DNA of 27,529 bases from Spirochaetia bacterium (GTDB lineage: Bacteria > Spirochaetota > Spirochaetia > Treponematales > Breznakiellaceae). Below the pieces are notes generated by a model, which ran no database searches, had not been told where the DNA came from, and saw only the letters and a program-made list of their open reading frames with translations. Shown here in pieces: positions 21,889 to 27,529 of the stretch. The stretch spans positions 1-27,529 of the forward strand of contig BNUX01000036.1 of assembly GCA_025997675.1 (NCBI GenBank), given 5' to 3'. Position numbers and translations under genes: made by a program. The first letter of the stretch is position 1. Each line of letters starts with the position of its first letter.

Positions 21889-22557
21889 ATGTTGTTTTCG
21901 TTTTATCAAAATTTACCGGATGGCATGTTAATGCTGTTTGTGGAAGGGATGATAGTGTTTTGTATGCTGCATGGACCCCGGCTCGCTATACCGACACCGG
22001 TGATAGAGGCTCTGCAGGCGATTTTTGCCCCCTACAAGGTTGCATTCCTAAAGGTGGCCGAGGATGGTAACTTCGGCAGCGGCGATGTAGCCGTGAAGGA
22101 CGCAGCACGGGCCGCCCTCATAAGCGCCCTTGATGAATTTATAGGCAATTGGGTCCGCCCGAACAAGAAATGGACGGCGGCGGACCTGATCGATGCGGGG
22201 TTTCCCCGGGAGAGCGCCCCCAGCGGAGGGAAGATTGAAGCAAGCCCCATCATGAGCCTTGACGGAAAGCCCGGCGGATATATCAAGGCCCACAGCCGGT
22301 GTAGAGGCGTGGCCGGAACCGGTTTGGCGGAATTTGCCGATATTATTGAAGTCCTTTGGGACTATAAAAACGCGGACGGCACCTTTCCGGCGGCCAGAGA
22401 AATCCTCCACACCCATTGCGTTATCTCCTTTAGCGCCACCGCTTCCATCGAAGTCCCCTCCACGGATAAGACCCGGGAGATAGTCGTCTACGGCCGCTAT
22501 GTCAACCACACCGGCCCGGGCCCCTGGAGCGACCCGGTAACCATCGTGATTACCTAA
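21889..22557 (+). CDS. Conserved hypothetical 222-residue protein (copy 2)
   Basis: ATG at 21889, with AAAGGAG (21875-21881) seven bases before it. It is the same length as the copy 1 protein, with about 16 differences, most in the first 20 residues (QNLPDGMLMLF against QHLADVGLLLF) and around residue 110. The C-terminal half from about residue 165 is identical, ending in the GPGPWSDPVTIVI motif. The 3' end of the cassette thus seems under stronger constraint or recent conversion. Confidence 0.75.
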   Translation: MLFSFYQNLPDGMLMLFVEGMIVFCMLHGPRLAIPTPVIEALQAIFAPYKVAFLKVAEDGNFGSGDVAVKDAARAALISALDEFIGNWVRPNKKWTAADLIDAGFPRESAPSGGKIEASPIMSLDGKPGGYIKAHSRCRGVAGTGLAEFADIIEVLWDYKNADGTFPAAREILHTHCVISFSATASIEVPSTDKTREIVVYGRYVNHTGPGPWSDPVTIVIT

Positions 22558-22583
22558 GGCACGCCGCCGTCCCTTGCGTGTGG

Positions 22584-22609
22584 TTGACGGGGGAGAATTG
22601 TGGTATAGT
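22584..22609 (+). promoter_or_regulatory. Extended -10 promoter for the coiled-coil nuclease-like gene
   Basis: TGG-TATAGT (22601-22609) is an extended -10; TTGACG (22584-22589) lies only 14 bases upstream, so the extended -10 probably carries the promoter. The ribosome site AAGGAGGAGG follows at once. Confidence 0.5.
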
Positions 22610-22626
22610 GTAAGGAGGAGGACGCT

Positions 22627-23250
22627 ATGACCACGACGCAAGTACAGCCCGAAGCCCCGATGACCTATGAGCAGATTCGGGAAATGTTCCAGGAAACAGA
22701 GCAGATGCTGAAAGAGAACGCCCAGAGCCAGAAGGAGACAAGCCTGCAAATAAAGGAGACCGACCGGATATTACAGGAGTTAGGGAAGGAAACGGACCGG
22801 AAAATGAAGGAGACTGACCGGAAGATAAGCAACTTGGGCAGCCGCTTGGGCAATCTCATTGAGCATTTAACGGCGTCAGATATCGTTGATAAGTTTAATG
22901 AAGCGGGGTACCGGTTTACCCGAATATCCCGGAATCATGAACTAAAGGATACCAAGAACAATATTCTGGCGGAAATTGACATTCTGCTGGAAAACGGGGA
23001 TTTTGTCCTGGCGGTAGAGGTCAAAACGAACCTGACCAAGAGTGGTGTCAAGGAGCACCTGAACCGGATGGAAACCCTGCGGCGTTGTGCCGATGCCTGC
23101 GGGGACAAGCGGAAATATGTCGGCAGTGTCGCCGGAGCGCTCATTGCAGGCGGAGTCAGGGAATATGCCTTGGGACAGGGACTGTATGTTATCGAGCATC
23201 CCGGCCAGACGATAGAGATAGTGGCCCCGCCCAAAACACGTGAGTGGTAG
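22627..23250 (+). CDS. Coiled-coil protein with C-terminal PD-(D/E)XK nuclease-like domain (DUF3782-like)
   Basis: A 207-residue protein. Residues 15-80 form a coiled coil with repeated KETDRK units. The C-terminal domain (about 82-200) has the PD-(D/E)XK pattern: E116/D118 in ILAEIDILLENG, then E131-V-K133 in VLAVEVKTNLT, followed by a helix and a VGSVAGALI strand. Related DUF3782-type proteins are common in cyanobacteria and treponemes, with unproven nuclease roles. It starts right behind cassette 2, as the Rpn gene does behind cassette 1. The first ort gene begins 11 bases after its stop, possibly cotranscribed. Confidence 0.75.
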   Translation: MTTTQVQPEAPMTYEQIREMFQETEQMLKENAQSQKETSLQIKETDRILQELGKETDRKMKETDRKISNLGSRLGNLIEHLTASDIVDKFNEAGYRFTRISRNHELKDTKNNILAEIDILLENGDFVLAVEVKTNLTKSGVKEHLNRMETLRRCADACGDKRKYVGSVAGALIAGGVREYALGQGLYVIEHPGQTIEIVAPPKTREW

Positions 23251-23261
23251 AGGAGTATCCA

Positions 23262-23570
23262 ATGAGTGAGACGGTCAAAGCAGGAACATACGTGCAAATT
23301 CACCGGATTGAACTGAAACCGGAGGAACGTACCGGAAAGATTCCGGAGGACACAAAAAAAGTCCCCCTGGAAAGTTGGGTGAAAGGATTTCTGAAAACAG
23401 AGGGGAAAATCGGAGAAACAGTTCTGATTGAAACCGTAACACAGCGTCAAATAGAAGGTGAATTGATTGCGGTAAATCCAACCTATGACTACGGGTTTGG
23501 GAAAACGTACCTGCCGGATCTCCTGAAAGTGGGCATGGATTTGAGAAAAATCATGAGAGGGGAACCGTAA
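23262..23570 (+). CDS. ortA: OrtA, 2-amino-4-oxopentanoate thiolase alpha subunit
   Basis: A 102-residue protein matching OrtA: GTYVQIHRIELKPEER (residues 8-23), the DTKKVPLESWVKGF block, GETVLIETVTQR and the closing NPTYDYGFGKTYLPDLL. I use ATG 23262 with AGAGGAG just before it, not the GTG at 23244. OrtA and OrtB cleave 2-amino-4-oxopentanoate with CoA to acetyl-CoA and alanine in the ornithine degradation pathway. ortB follows by one base. Confidence 0.88.
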   Translation: MSETVKAGTYVQIHRIELKPEERTGKIPEDTKKVPLESWVKGFLKTEGKIGETVLIETVTQRQIEGELIAVNPTYDYGFGKTYLPDLLKVGMDLRKIMRGEP

Positions 23571-23571
23571 T

Positions 23572-24993
23572 ATGAAAAAAAACGATTATCAATCCGTTAT
23601 GGCCCGTGATAATGACATCATGAAACAAGCGCTGGCCATGGATTACCGCAAATACGAATCCGGCGGCATCGCCTTTGATTATGAGGGATTGATGGCCGAT
23701 GTCGGCCTCAGCTTGGAGGACATCAAAAAGATTCAGCGGTCCACCGGCGTAGGAGACACCCCGCTTCTTGAACTGAAAAACCTTTCTGCGCTCTCAAGGA
23801 AACTGTCCCCCAAAGGAAAGGGCGCGCGCATTTTTATAAAGGATGAACAATGCAATCCCTCCGGAAGCTTCAAGGATAGAAGGGCCTCCGTATCCGCCTA
23901 TATCGCCAGGAAATCCGGATACAAGGGCATCATGGCGGCTACCAGCGGAAACTACGGCGCTGCCGTCGCGTCCCAGGCAGCAATGCTGAACCTGCCCTGT
24001 ATCATCGTTCAGGAATGTTTTGATTCAAAACGGGTAGGCCAGCCGGAAATCCTGGAGAAGCAGCGTAAGTGCGAATCCTACGGCGCCGAAGTCATCCAAC
24101 TGACCGTGGGCCCTGAGTTGTTTTATGTGTACCTGCGAATCCTGGAAGACACCGGGTACTTTAATGCGTCCTTGTATTCAAGCTACGGCATCGCCGGAAT
24201 AGAAACCCTGGGGGTTGAAATCATCGAAGGGGTTCGCACATTGGAAGGAAGAGACCCGGATGTAATCATAGCCACCAATGCCGGGGGCGGGAATCTCACC
24301 GGCACCGCACGGGGGGTATTACGGACAGGCGCAAAGAACACAAAGATTGTCGGGGCAAGCGTTGATCTTGCGGGACTCTCCATGGCCTCGGATACGGGGT
24401 TCAACAGAAAGTCCTTCACCACGGGGCATACCGGGTTTGGGATGCCCTATTCCACGGACCCGGATCATTCGGACGTACCCAGGAGCGCCGCGCGTCCCCT
24501 GCGTTACATGGACGATTATCTCCTGGTAAAACAGGGAGAGGTCTTTTACATCACCGAGGCGCTGGCTCAGCTTGAGGGAATGGAACGGGGGCCCGCCGGA
24601 AACACTTCTTTAACCGCAGCATTCGCCCTGGCACAGACACTGGCGGAGGATACAATTATCGTCGTCCAGGAGACCGAGTATACCGGCGCCGGGAAATCCC
24701 CCCAGCCCCAGTTGAGTTTTGCCATGGAAAATGGTGTAGAGGTGAAGTTCGGTTCACCGGAGGATGAAGTCCCCGGAGAGAACATCATCCTGCCCGAAAC
24801 CCCCGGGATGATCCGGGTCCGCCATGCCGATTTGAACCACATGCGCAAGAGTTATATTAAAAAGTCCGTCGAACATGCAGGGGCGAAAGAAGCGGCCGCC
24901 ACAGATATTCAATACCTGATGGCGGAAACGAGAAGTTCAGAGGATTTTGTCAAATCCTGTTTGAAAGAAATAGGTATTACACCTTCCCCTTAA
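23572..24993 (+). CDS. ortB: OrtB, PLP-dependent 2-amino-4-oxopentanoate thiolase beta subunit
   Basis: A 473-residue fold-type II PLP enzyme related to threonine synthase. The PLP lysine is K101 in NPSGSFKDRRAS; the phosphate loop is NAGGGNLTGTARG, and MAATSGNYGAAVASQAA is also typical. Translation is coupled with ortA. The other genes of the ornithine pathway (racemase, 4,5-aminomutase, dehydrogenase) are not in the window. The 3' end overlaps the convergent pantothenate kinase gene by 17 bases. Confidence 0.9.
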   Translation: MKKNDYQSVMARDNDIMKQALAMDYRKYESGGIAFDYEGLMADVGLSLEDIKKIQRSTGVGDTPLLELKNLSALSRKLSPKGKGARIFIKDEQCNPSGSFKDRRASVSAYIARKSGYKGIMAATSGNYGAAVASQAAMLNLPCIIVQECFDSKRVGQPEILEKQRKCESYGAEVIQLTVGPELFYVYLRILEDTGYFNASLYSSYGIAGIETLGVEIIEGVRTLEGRDPDVIIATNAGGGNLTGTARGVLRTGAKNTKIVGASVDLAGLSMASDTGFNRKSFTTGHTGFGMPYSTDPDHSDVPRSAARPLRYMDDYLLVKQGEVFYITEALAQLEGMERGPAGNTSLTAAFALAQTLAEDTIIVVQETEYTGAGKSPQPQLSFAMENGVEVKFGSPEDEVPGENIILPETPGMIRVRHADLNHMRKSYIKKSVEHAGAKEAAATDIQYLMAETRSSEDFVKSCLKEIGITPSP

Positions 24994-25804
24994 ACGAAAG
25001 CCCCGCCCCTATGGCCGTGGTATATTCCGCATCTGCGGGATACTCGAAATGCAGGGTGTACATGACGCCTATATCGTTCAGGATTTTCTTGCCGATGGGG
25101 TTGTGGCTGCCGTTGCCCACCACGATAACCCGGTCGGTGCTCTTACTCTTTGCGGCGAAAACAGAAAGCATGCCGATAACCTGGAACACCATGTTCAGGA
25201 TCCCCAGGGCGATATCCTCATTCCGGGCGGTGTCCAGCATCTTGCCGAAGTTGGATGCCGTGGTCTCCCGGTTCAGGAAGCTCAGGTCCATGTCCATGAT
25301 ATCCTCCATGTTCAGGTCCACCTGGTTCAGGGTCCCCTGTTCCGCCTGCTCCATGATGCCGTTAAAGTCCGAGGTGAGGATCAGCTTCTTCGCCAGGCCC
25401 AGGATGGTCCCCCCACCCACGCCGGAGCCCCCCATGTGGGTGATAGAACCCTTCCGGGCGTCGATAACCGCAGTACCGGTACCGATATTGGTGATCACGA
25501 TATCGTCCTTCCCGGAAAGGAACATGCCCCCAATACCGATGGACTGGATCTCGTCCACCCGCTCCGTAGGAATCCCGAAAAGGTCGTTTTTTATCTTGGA
25601 AGCCCCCGCGCCGGTGATCATGATCCGCCTGATATCCCCGATTTTGTAATCGTTCTCCACCAGCATCTTGCCGAATGCACCGGTGGCGGAGGTTACGGCA
25701 TCCATCGCCTTGGTTTTGATCTTCCGAATACTTCCCCCACCCTCAATGGAAACCGCCTTGGTAGTGGTACTGCCTATGTCTATCCCTATTATCATAGGGA
25801 GCAT
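24977..25804 (-). CDS. coaW: Type II pantothenate kinase (CoaW-like), ASKHA fold
   Basis: A 275-residue ASKHA kinase: MIIGIDIGSTTTKAV (phosphate 1), ITGAGASKI, TNIGTGTAVIDA and the diagnostic HMGGSGVGGGTILGL loop of type II pantothenate kinases, then VIVVGNGSHNPIGKKIL. It phosphorylates pantothenate, the first step to CoA, and type II enzymes are poorly inhibited by CoA. ATG 25804 overlaps a -10 element, so ATG 25795 (MIIGIDIG) may be the real start. Next to the CoA-using OrtAB. Related BadF-type ATPases are the alternative reading. Confidence 0.8.
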   Translation of the reverse strand: MLPMIIGIDIGSTTTKAVSIEGGGSIRKIKTKAMDAVTSATGAFGKMLVENDYKIGDIRRIMITGAGASKIKNDLFGIPTERVDEIQSIGIGGMFLSGKDDIVITNIGTGTAVIDARKGSITHMGGSGVGGGTILGLAKKLILTSDFNGIMEQAEQGTLNQVDLNMEDIMDMDLSFLNRETTASNFGKMLDTARNEDIALGILNMVFQVIGMLSVFAAKSKSTDRVIVVGNGSHNPIGKKILNDIGVMYTLHFEYPADAEYTTAIGAGLSFKGKV

Positions 25805-25855
25805 AATAACAGGAATAGCTCATATATTGCAATAAACGGCTCTTTCCCCTATACT
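25803..25855. promoter_or_regulatory. Divergent promoters sharing one palindromic -35
   Basis: TTGCAA (25827-25832) is its own complement. To the right, 17 bases on, is TATACT (25850-25855); to the left, 18 bases on, is TATTAT (complement of 25803-25808). The predicted starts fall at about 25862-25864 and 25795-25797, that is, on the start codons ATG 25864 and ATG 25795. Both messages would be leaderless or nearly so, which agrees with the lack of ribosome sites. Confidence 0.55.
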
Positions 25856-25863
25856 GTCCTGAT

Positions 25864-26937
25864 ATGGCTTTTTTACTGTGTTTCCTCCTTTTATTCTCCT
25901 CCTGCGCTTCCACGCCGGAGCCGGATGTGACCGAGCCGATGGAGCAGGAAGAAGGTGCGGTAGAAAACCGGGATACTCCGATGGAGGAGGAAGAAGTTGT
26001 TGATGAATTCTTCCACTACGGGGATCTGCCCGAGGGAACCGAAAACCTGCCCGTCCTGGGCTTTAACGAAATATGGGCATACCTCCGGACAGGCCGGGAA
26101 TGGGCTCTGAAGAATAATTATCCCATATCCGACATGGTGTACTTTGCGGCGGAGATCGATATCTACGGCAAGCTTACCGATGTTCCCAATCGGCGGAATG
26201 TCGGCAAGTTCCCCGGCCGGGTACACTTGTCGGTCATCAGTAATGATCGGGCCCGGACCCACTTCATCCTGGAACCGGGCAGCGCACTCCGCAGGACCTT
26301 AGTGGCGGACCTCCTGGAGGCCTCCAAACCCTATGATGGACTGAACATCGATTTTGAATACATCCCCGGCCGGGATGGGGATAACTTCCTGTCCTTTTTA
26401 AAGGAACTACGGGTAGGCCTGGGAAGTAAGCTGTTCACCGTCGCCCTGCCGGCCCGGAGCAAAACTATCGGCGATGACGTTTTCAACTATGAAAAGATTA
26501 AACCCCTGGTGGATCGTATCTTTGTGATGGCCTACGACGAACACTGGTCCGGCAGCAAACCGGGCTCCATCGCCTCCCTTAGCTGGGGCCGGTCCGTAGC
26601 GGAGTACGCCTTAAAAACCCTGGGGCCGGAAAAGCTGATCATGGGGCTGCCCTTTTACGGCAGGGCCTGGGGAGATACCAATCCCGCTACGGCGTATAGC
26701 CACTCTCAGATCGAACGGGTCAAAAAAGAAAATTCCATACCCGAGATACACCGGGAAAATGGTATTCCCACCTTCAACTACAAGACCACCATAAAGGTTA
26801 CGGCATACTATGAGGATATCTATTCCCTCAGCCTCCGGAGCAGCATGTACCGGGATGCGGGGGTTAAATCCATCGGCTTTTGGGCCCTTGGTCAGGAAGA
26901 CCCGGGGGTCTGGAACTTCTTTAAACTAAGCGGGTAA
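25864..26937 (+). CDS. GH18 glycoside hydrolase lipoprotein (YaaH/SleL-like)
   Basis: A 357-residue protein. The signal peptide MAFLLCFLLLFSSC has a lipobox with Cys14 but no basic residue at its start, which is unusual. An acidic linker (about 18-48) follows, then a GH18 barrel. The catalytic motif is DGLNIDFE (158-165) with E165 as the acid; the Asn in the motif is as in spore-cortex enzymes of the YaaH/SleL type, which cut peptidoglycan fragments at N-acetylglucosamine. IFVMAYDEHW and LIMGLPFYGRAWG are further GH18 marks. Likely anchored in an envelope membrane and acting on peptidoglycan or chitin-like glycans. No ribosome site is seen (leaderless candidate). Confidence 0.85.
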   Translation: MAFLLCFLLLFSSCASTPEPDVTEPMEQEEGAVENRDTPMEEEEVVDEFFHYGDLPEGTENLPVLGFNEIWAYLRTGREWALKNNYPISDMVYFAAEIDIYGKLTDVPNRRNVGKFPGRVHLSVISNDRARTHFILEPGSALRRTLVADLLEASKPYDGLNIDFEYIPGRDGDNFLSFLKELRVGLGSKLFTVALPARSKTIGDDVFNYEKIKPLVDRIFVMAYDEHWSGSKPGSIASLSWGRSVAEYALKTLGPEKLIMGLPFYGRAWGDTNPATAYSHSQIERVKKENSIPEIHRENGIPTFNYKTTIKVTAYYEDIYSLSLRSSMYRDAGVKSIGFWALGQEDPGVWNFFKLSG

Positions 26938-26946
26938 TACCCATTC

Positions 26947-27529
26947 CTATATCCGCAGCCGTTCCGCGTGATGATAGGCCTCTGCCCGAAGCCCCTTCAC
27001 CTGTTCATCCGCCAGATACTCGTCAAAGGGCATCATCCGGTCGATGATCCCGCCGGGGATATCCCCGGGCACTATTTCGATGATCCGGGTGGCCACGGAG
27101 CCCACGAATTCGTGGTCGTGGGAGTTGAAGAGGATCACCCCGGGAAAGGCGATGAGCCCGTCGTTCAGGGCGGTGATGGCTTCCAGGTCCAGGTGGTTGG
27201 TGGGTTCGTCCAGGATGAGCACATTGGCCCCGGAAAGCATCATTTTGGCGAGCATGCACCGGACCTTTTCCCCACCGGAAAGGACGTTCACCGGTTTTAG
27301 GGCCTCGTCCCCGGAGAAGAGCATGCGCCCCAGGAAGCTGCGGACATAGGTTTCATCCTGGTCCGGGGAGTACTGCTTGAGCCAATCGGTGATGGACAAA
27401 TCGGAATCAAAGAAGGCGCTGTTTTCTTTTGGGAAGTAGGAGAAGGATGTGGTCTGGCCCCAGTACGCATCCCCTGCGGCGGGCGTGGCGACTCCGGCGA
27501 TGGCGTCGAAAAGGCTGGTTTTTGCCAGG
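26947..27529 (-). CDS. ABC-F ATPase, YbiT-like, C-terminal part (continues beyond window)
   Basis: The frame is open to the window edge. It covers the second ATPase half of an ABC-F protein: a Walker A variant with AKTSLFDAIAG, SYFPKENSAFFD, LSGGEKVRCML (signature), LILDEPTNHLDLEAI (Walker B and the ABC-F DEPTNHLD mark), and the HDHEF switch. The SYFPKEN stretch and AKT-type Walker A are as I recall for the YbiT branch. ABC-F proteins act on ribosomes, not in transport. The 3' end is ten bases from the GH18 stop, convergent. Confidence 0.88.
   Translation of the reverse strand, partial: LAKTSLFDAIAGVATPAAGDAYWGQTTSFSYFPKENSAFFDSDLSITDWLKQYSPDQDETYVRSFLGRMLFSGDEALKPVNVLSGGEKVRCMLAKMMLSGANVLILDEPTNHLDLEAITALNDGLIAFPGVILFNSHDHEFVGSVATRIIEIVPGDIPGGIIDRMMPFDEYLADEQVKGLRAEAYHHAERLRI

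Larger units (their letters stand above)
18721..22570 (+). repeat. Surface-lipoprotein cassette, copy 2
   Basis: The second copy has the same gene order as 250-4320. Differences are concentrated in the lipoprotein body and in the 21-bp array; the conserved blocks are nearly identical. It begins with a GGGGTTTC/GAAGCCCC hairpin (18721-18740) next to the broken parE gene, and weak similarity to the first copy reaches back to about 18661. It ends a few bases after the stop at 22557. Confidence 0.85.

Noticed and set aside
21616..22070. Open frames through the second 21-bp array
   Set aside because: The same artefact of a period divisible by three; the composition simply repeats seven residues.

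Overview
The window looks like spirochaete DNA, most likely a gut treponeme. That assignment is an inference from gene content and style: Rpn-type nuclease-like proteins with Arg-Glu-Glu-Gly tails, GxxExxY-type proteins, long poly-C tracts beside surface lipoprotein genes, many toxin-antitoxin fragments and moderate GC with AT-rich islands. No rRNA or tRNA gene was found. Roughly the first 300 bases are rich in homopolymer runs and look degraded or poorly read.

Layout. (1) 250-4320 is a cassette: hairpin, C19 tract, a GxxExxY-like gene, an RNA hairpin, a surface lipoprotein with a short collagen-like stretch and a long Thr/Ala/Gly-rich repeat domain, paired terminator-like hairpins, a convergent small ORF, an array of sixteen 21-bp palindromic units, and a 222-residue protein. 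(2) 4407-7241 holds an Rpn-family protein and, on the minus strand, a 2Fe-2S/ASKHA corrinoid-activator-like protein. (3) 7368-9565 holds a GNAT acetyltransferase, a YbaK-type tRNA deacylase and a PLP trans-sulfuration enzyme. (4) 9584-9698 is a probable free-standing small RNA with its own promoter and terminator. (5) 10223-14180 is a metQ-metN-metI methionine importer followed by an M20 amidohydrolase whose coding sequence carries eleven in-frame 21-bp repeats. (6) 14189-15147 has an AT-rich orphan gene, a long inverted repeat, an XRE regulator and a bidirectional terminator. (7) 15169-17271 is one open frame joining a QueG-like iron-sulfur protein to O-acetylhomoserine sulfhydrylase (MetY). 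(8) 17338-18684 is a toxin-antitoxin scrap heap: an intact vapBC pair between 28-bp direct repeats made from the 3' end of a broken higA-like gene, then a parD-like gene with a decayed parE. (9) 18721-22570 is a second copy of the cassette with a different lipoprotein body and a different 21-bp array. (10) 22627-27529 has a coiled-coil PD-(D/E)XK protein, ortAB, a type II pantothenate kinase, a GH18 lipoprotein and the 3' part of a YbiT-like ABC-F gene.

How the genes work together. The centre is a sulfur amino acid region: methionine import, amide hydrolysis, trans-sulfuration and direct sulfhydrylation. The two flanking cassettes look like a duplicated, switchable surface-antigen system. Their outer genes are nearly identical, the lipoprotein bodies differ, a C19/C20 tract lies just downstream of a candidate promoter, and a palindromic minisatellite fills the gap between divergent genes at the same position in both copies. 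Each cassette is followed by a PD-(D/E)XK-type gene. This cassette pair, together with the use of 21-bp minisatellites both between and inside genes, is the best candidate for an undescribed system here.
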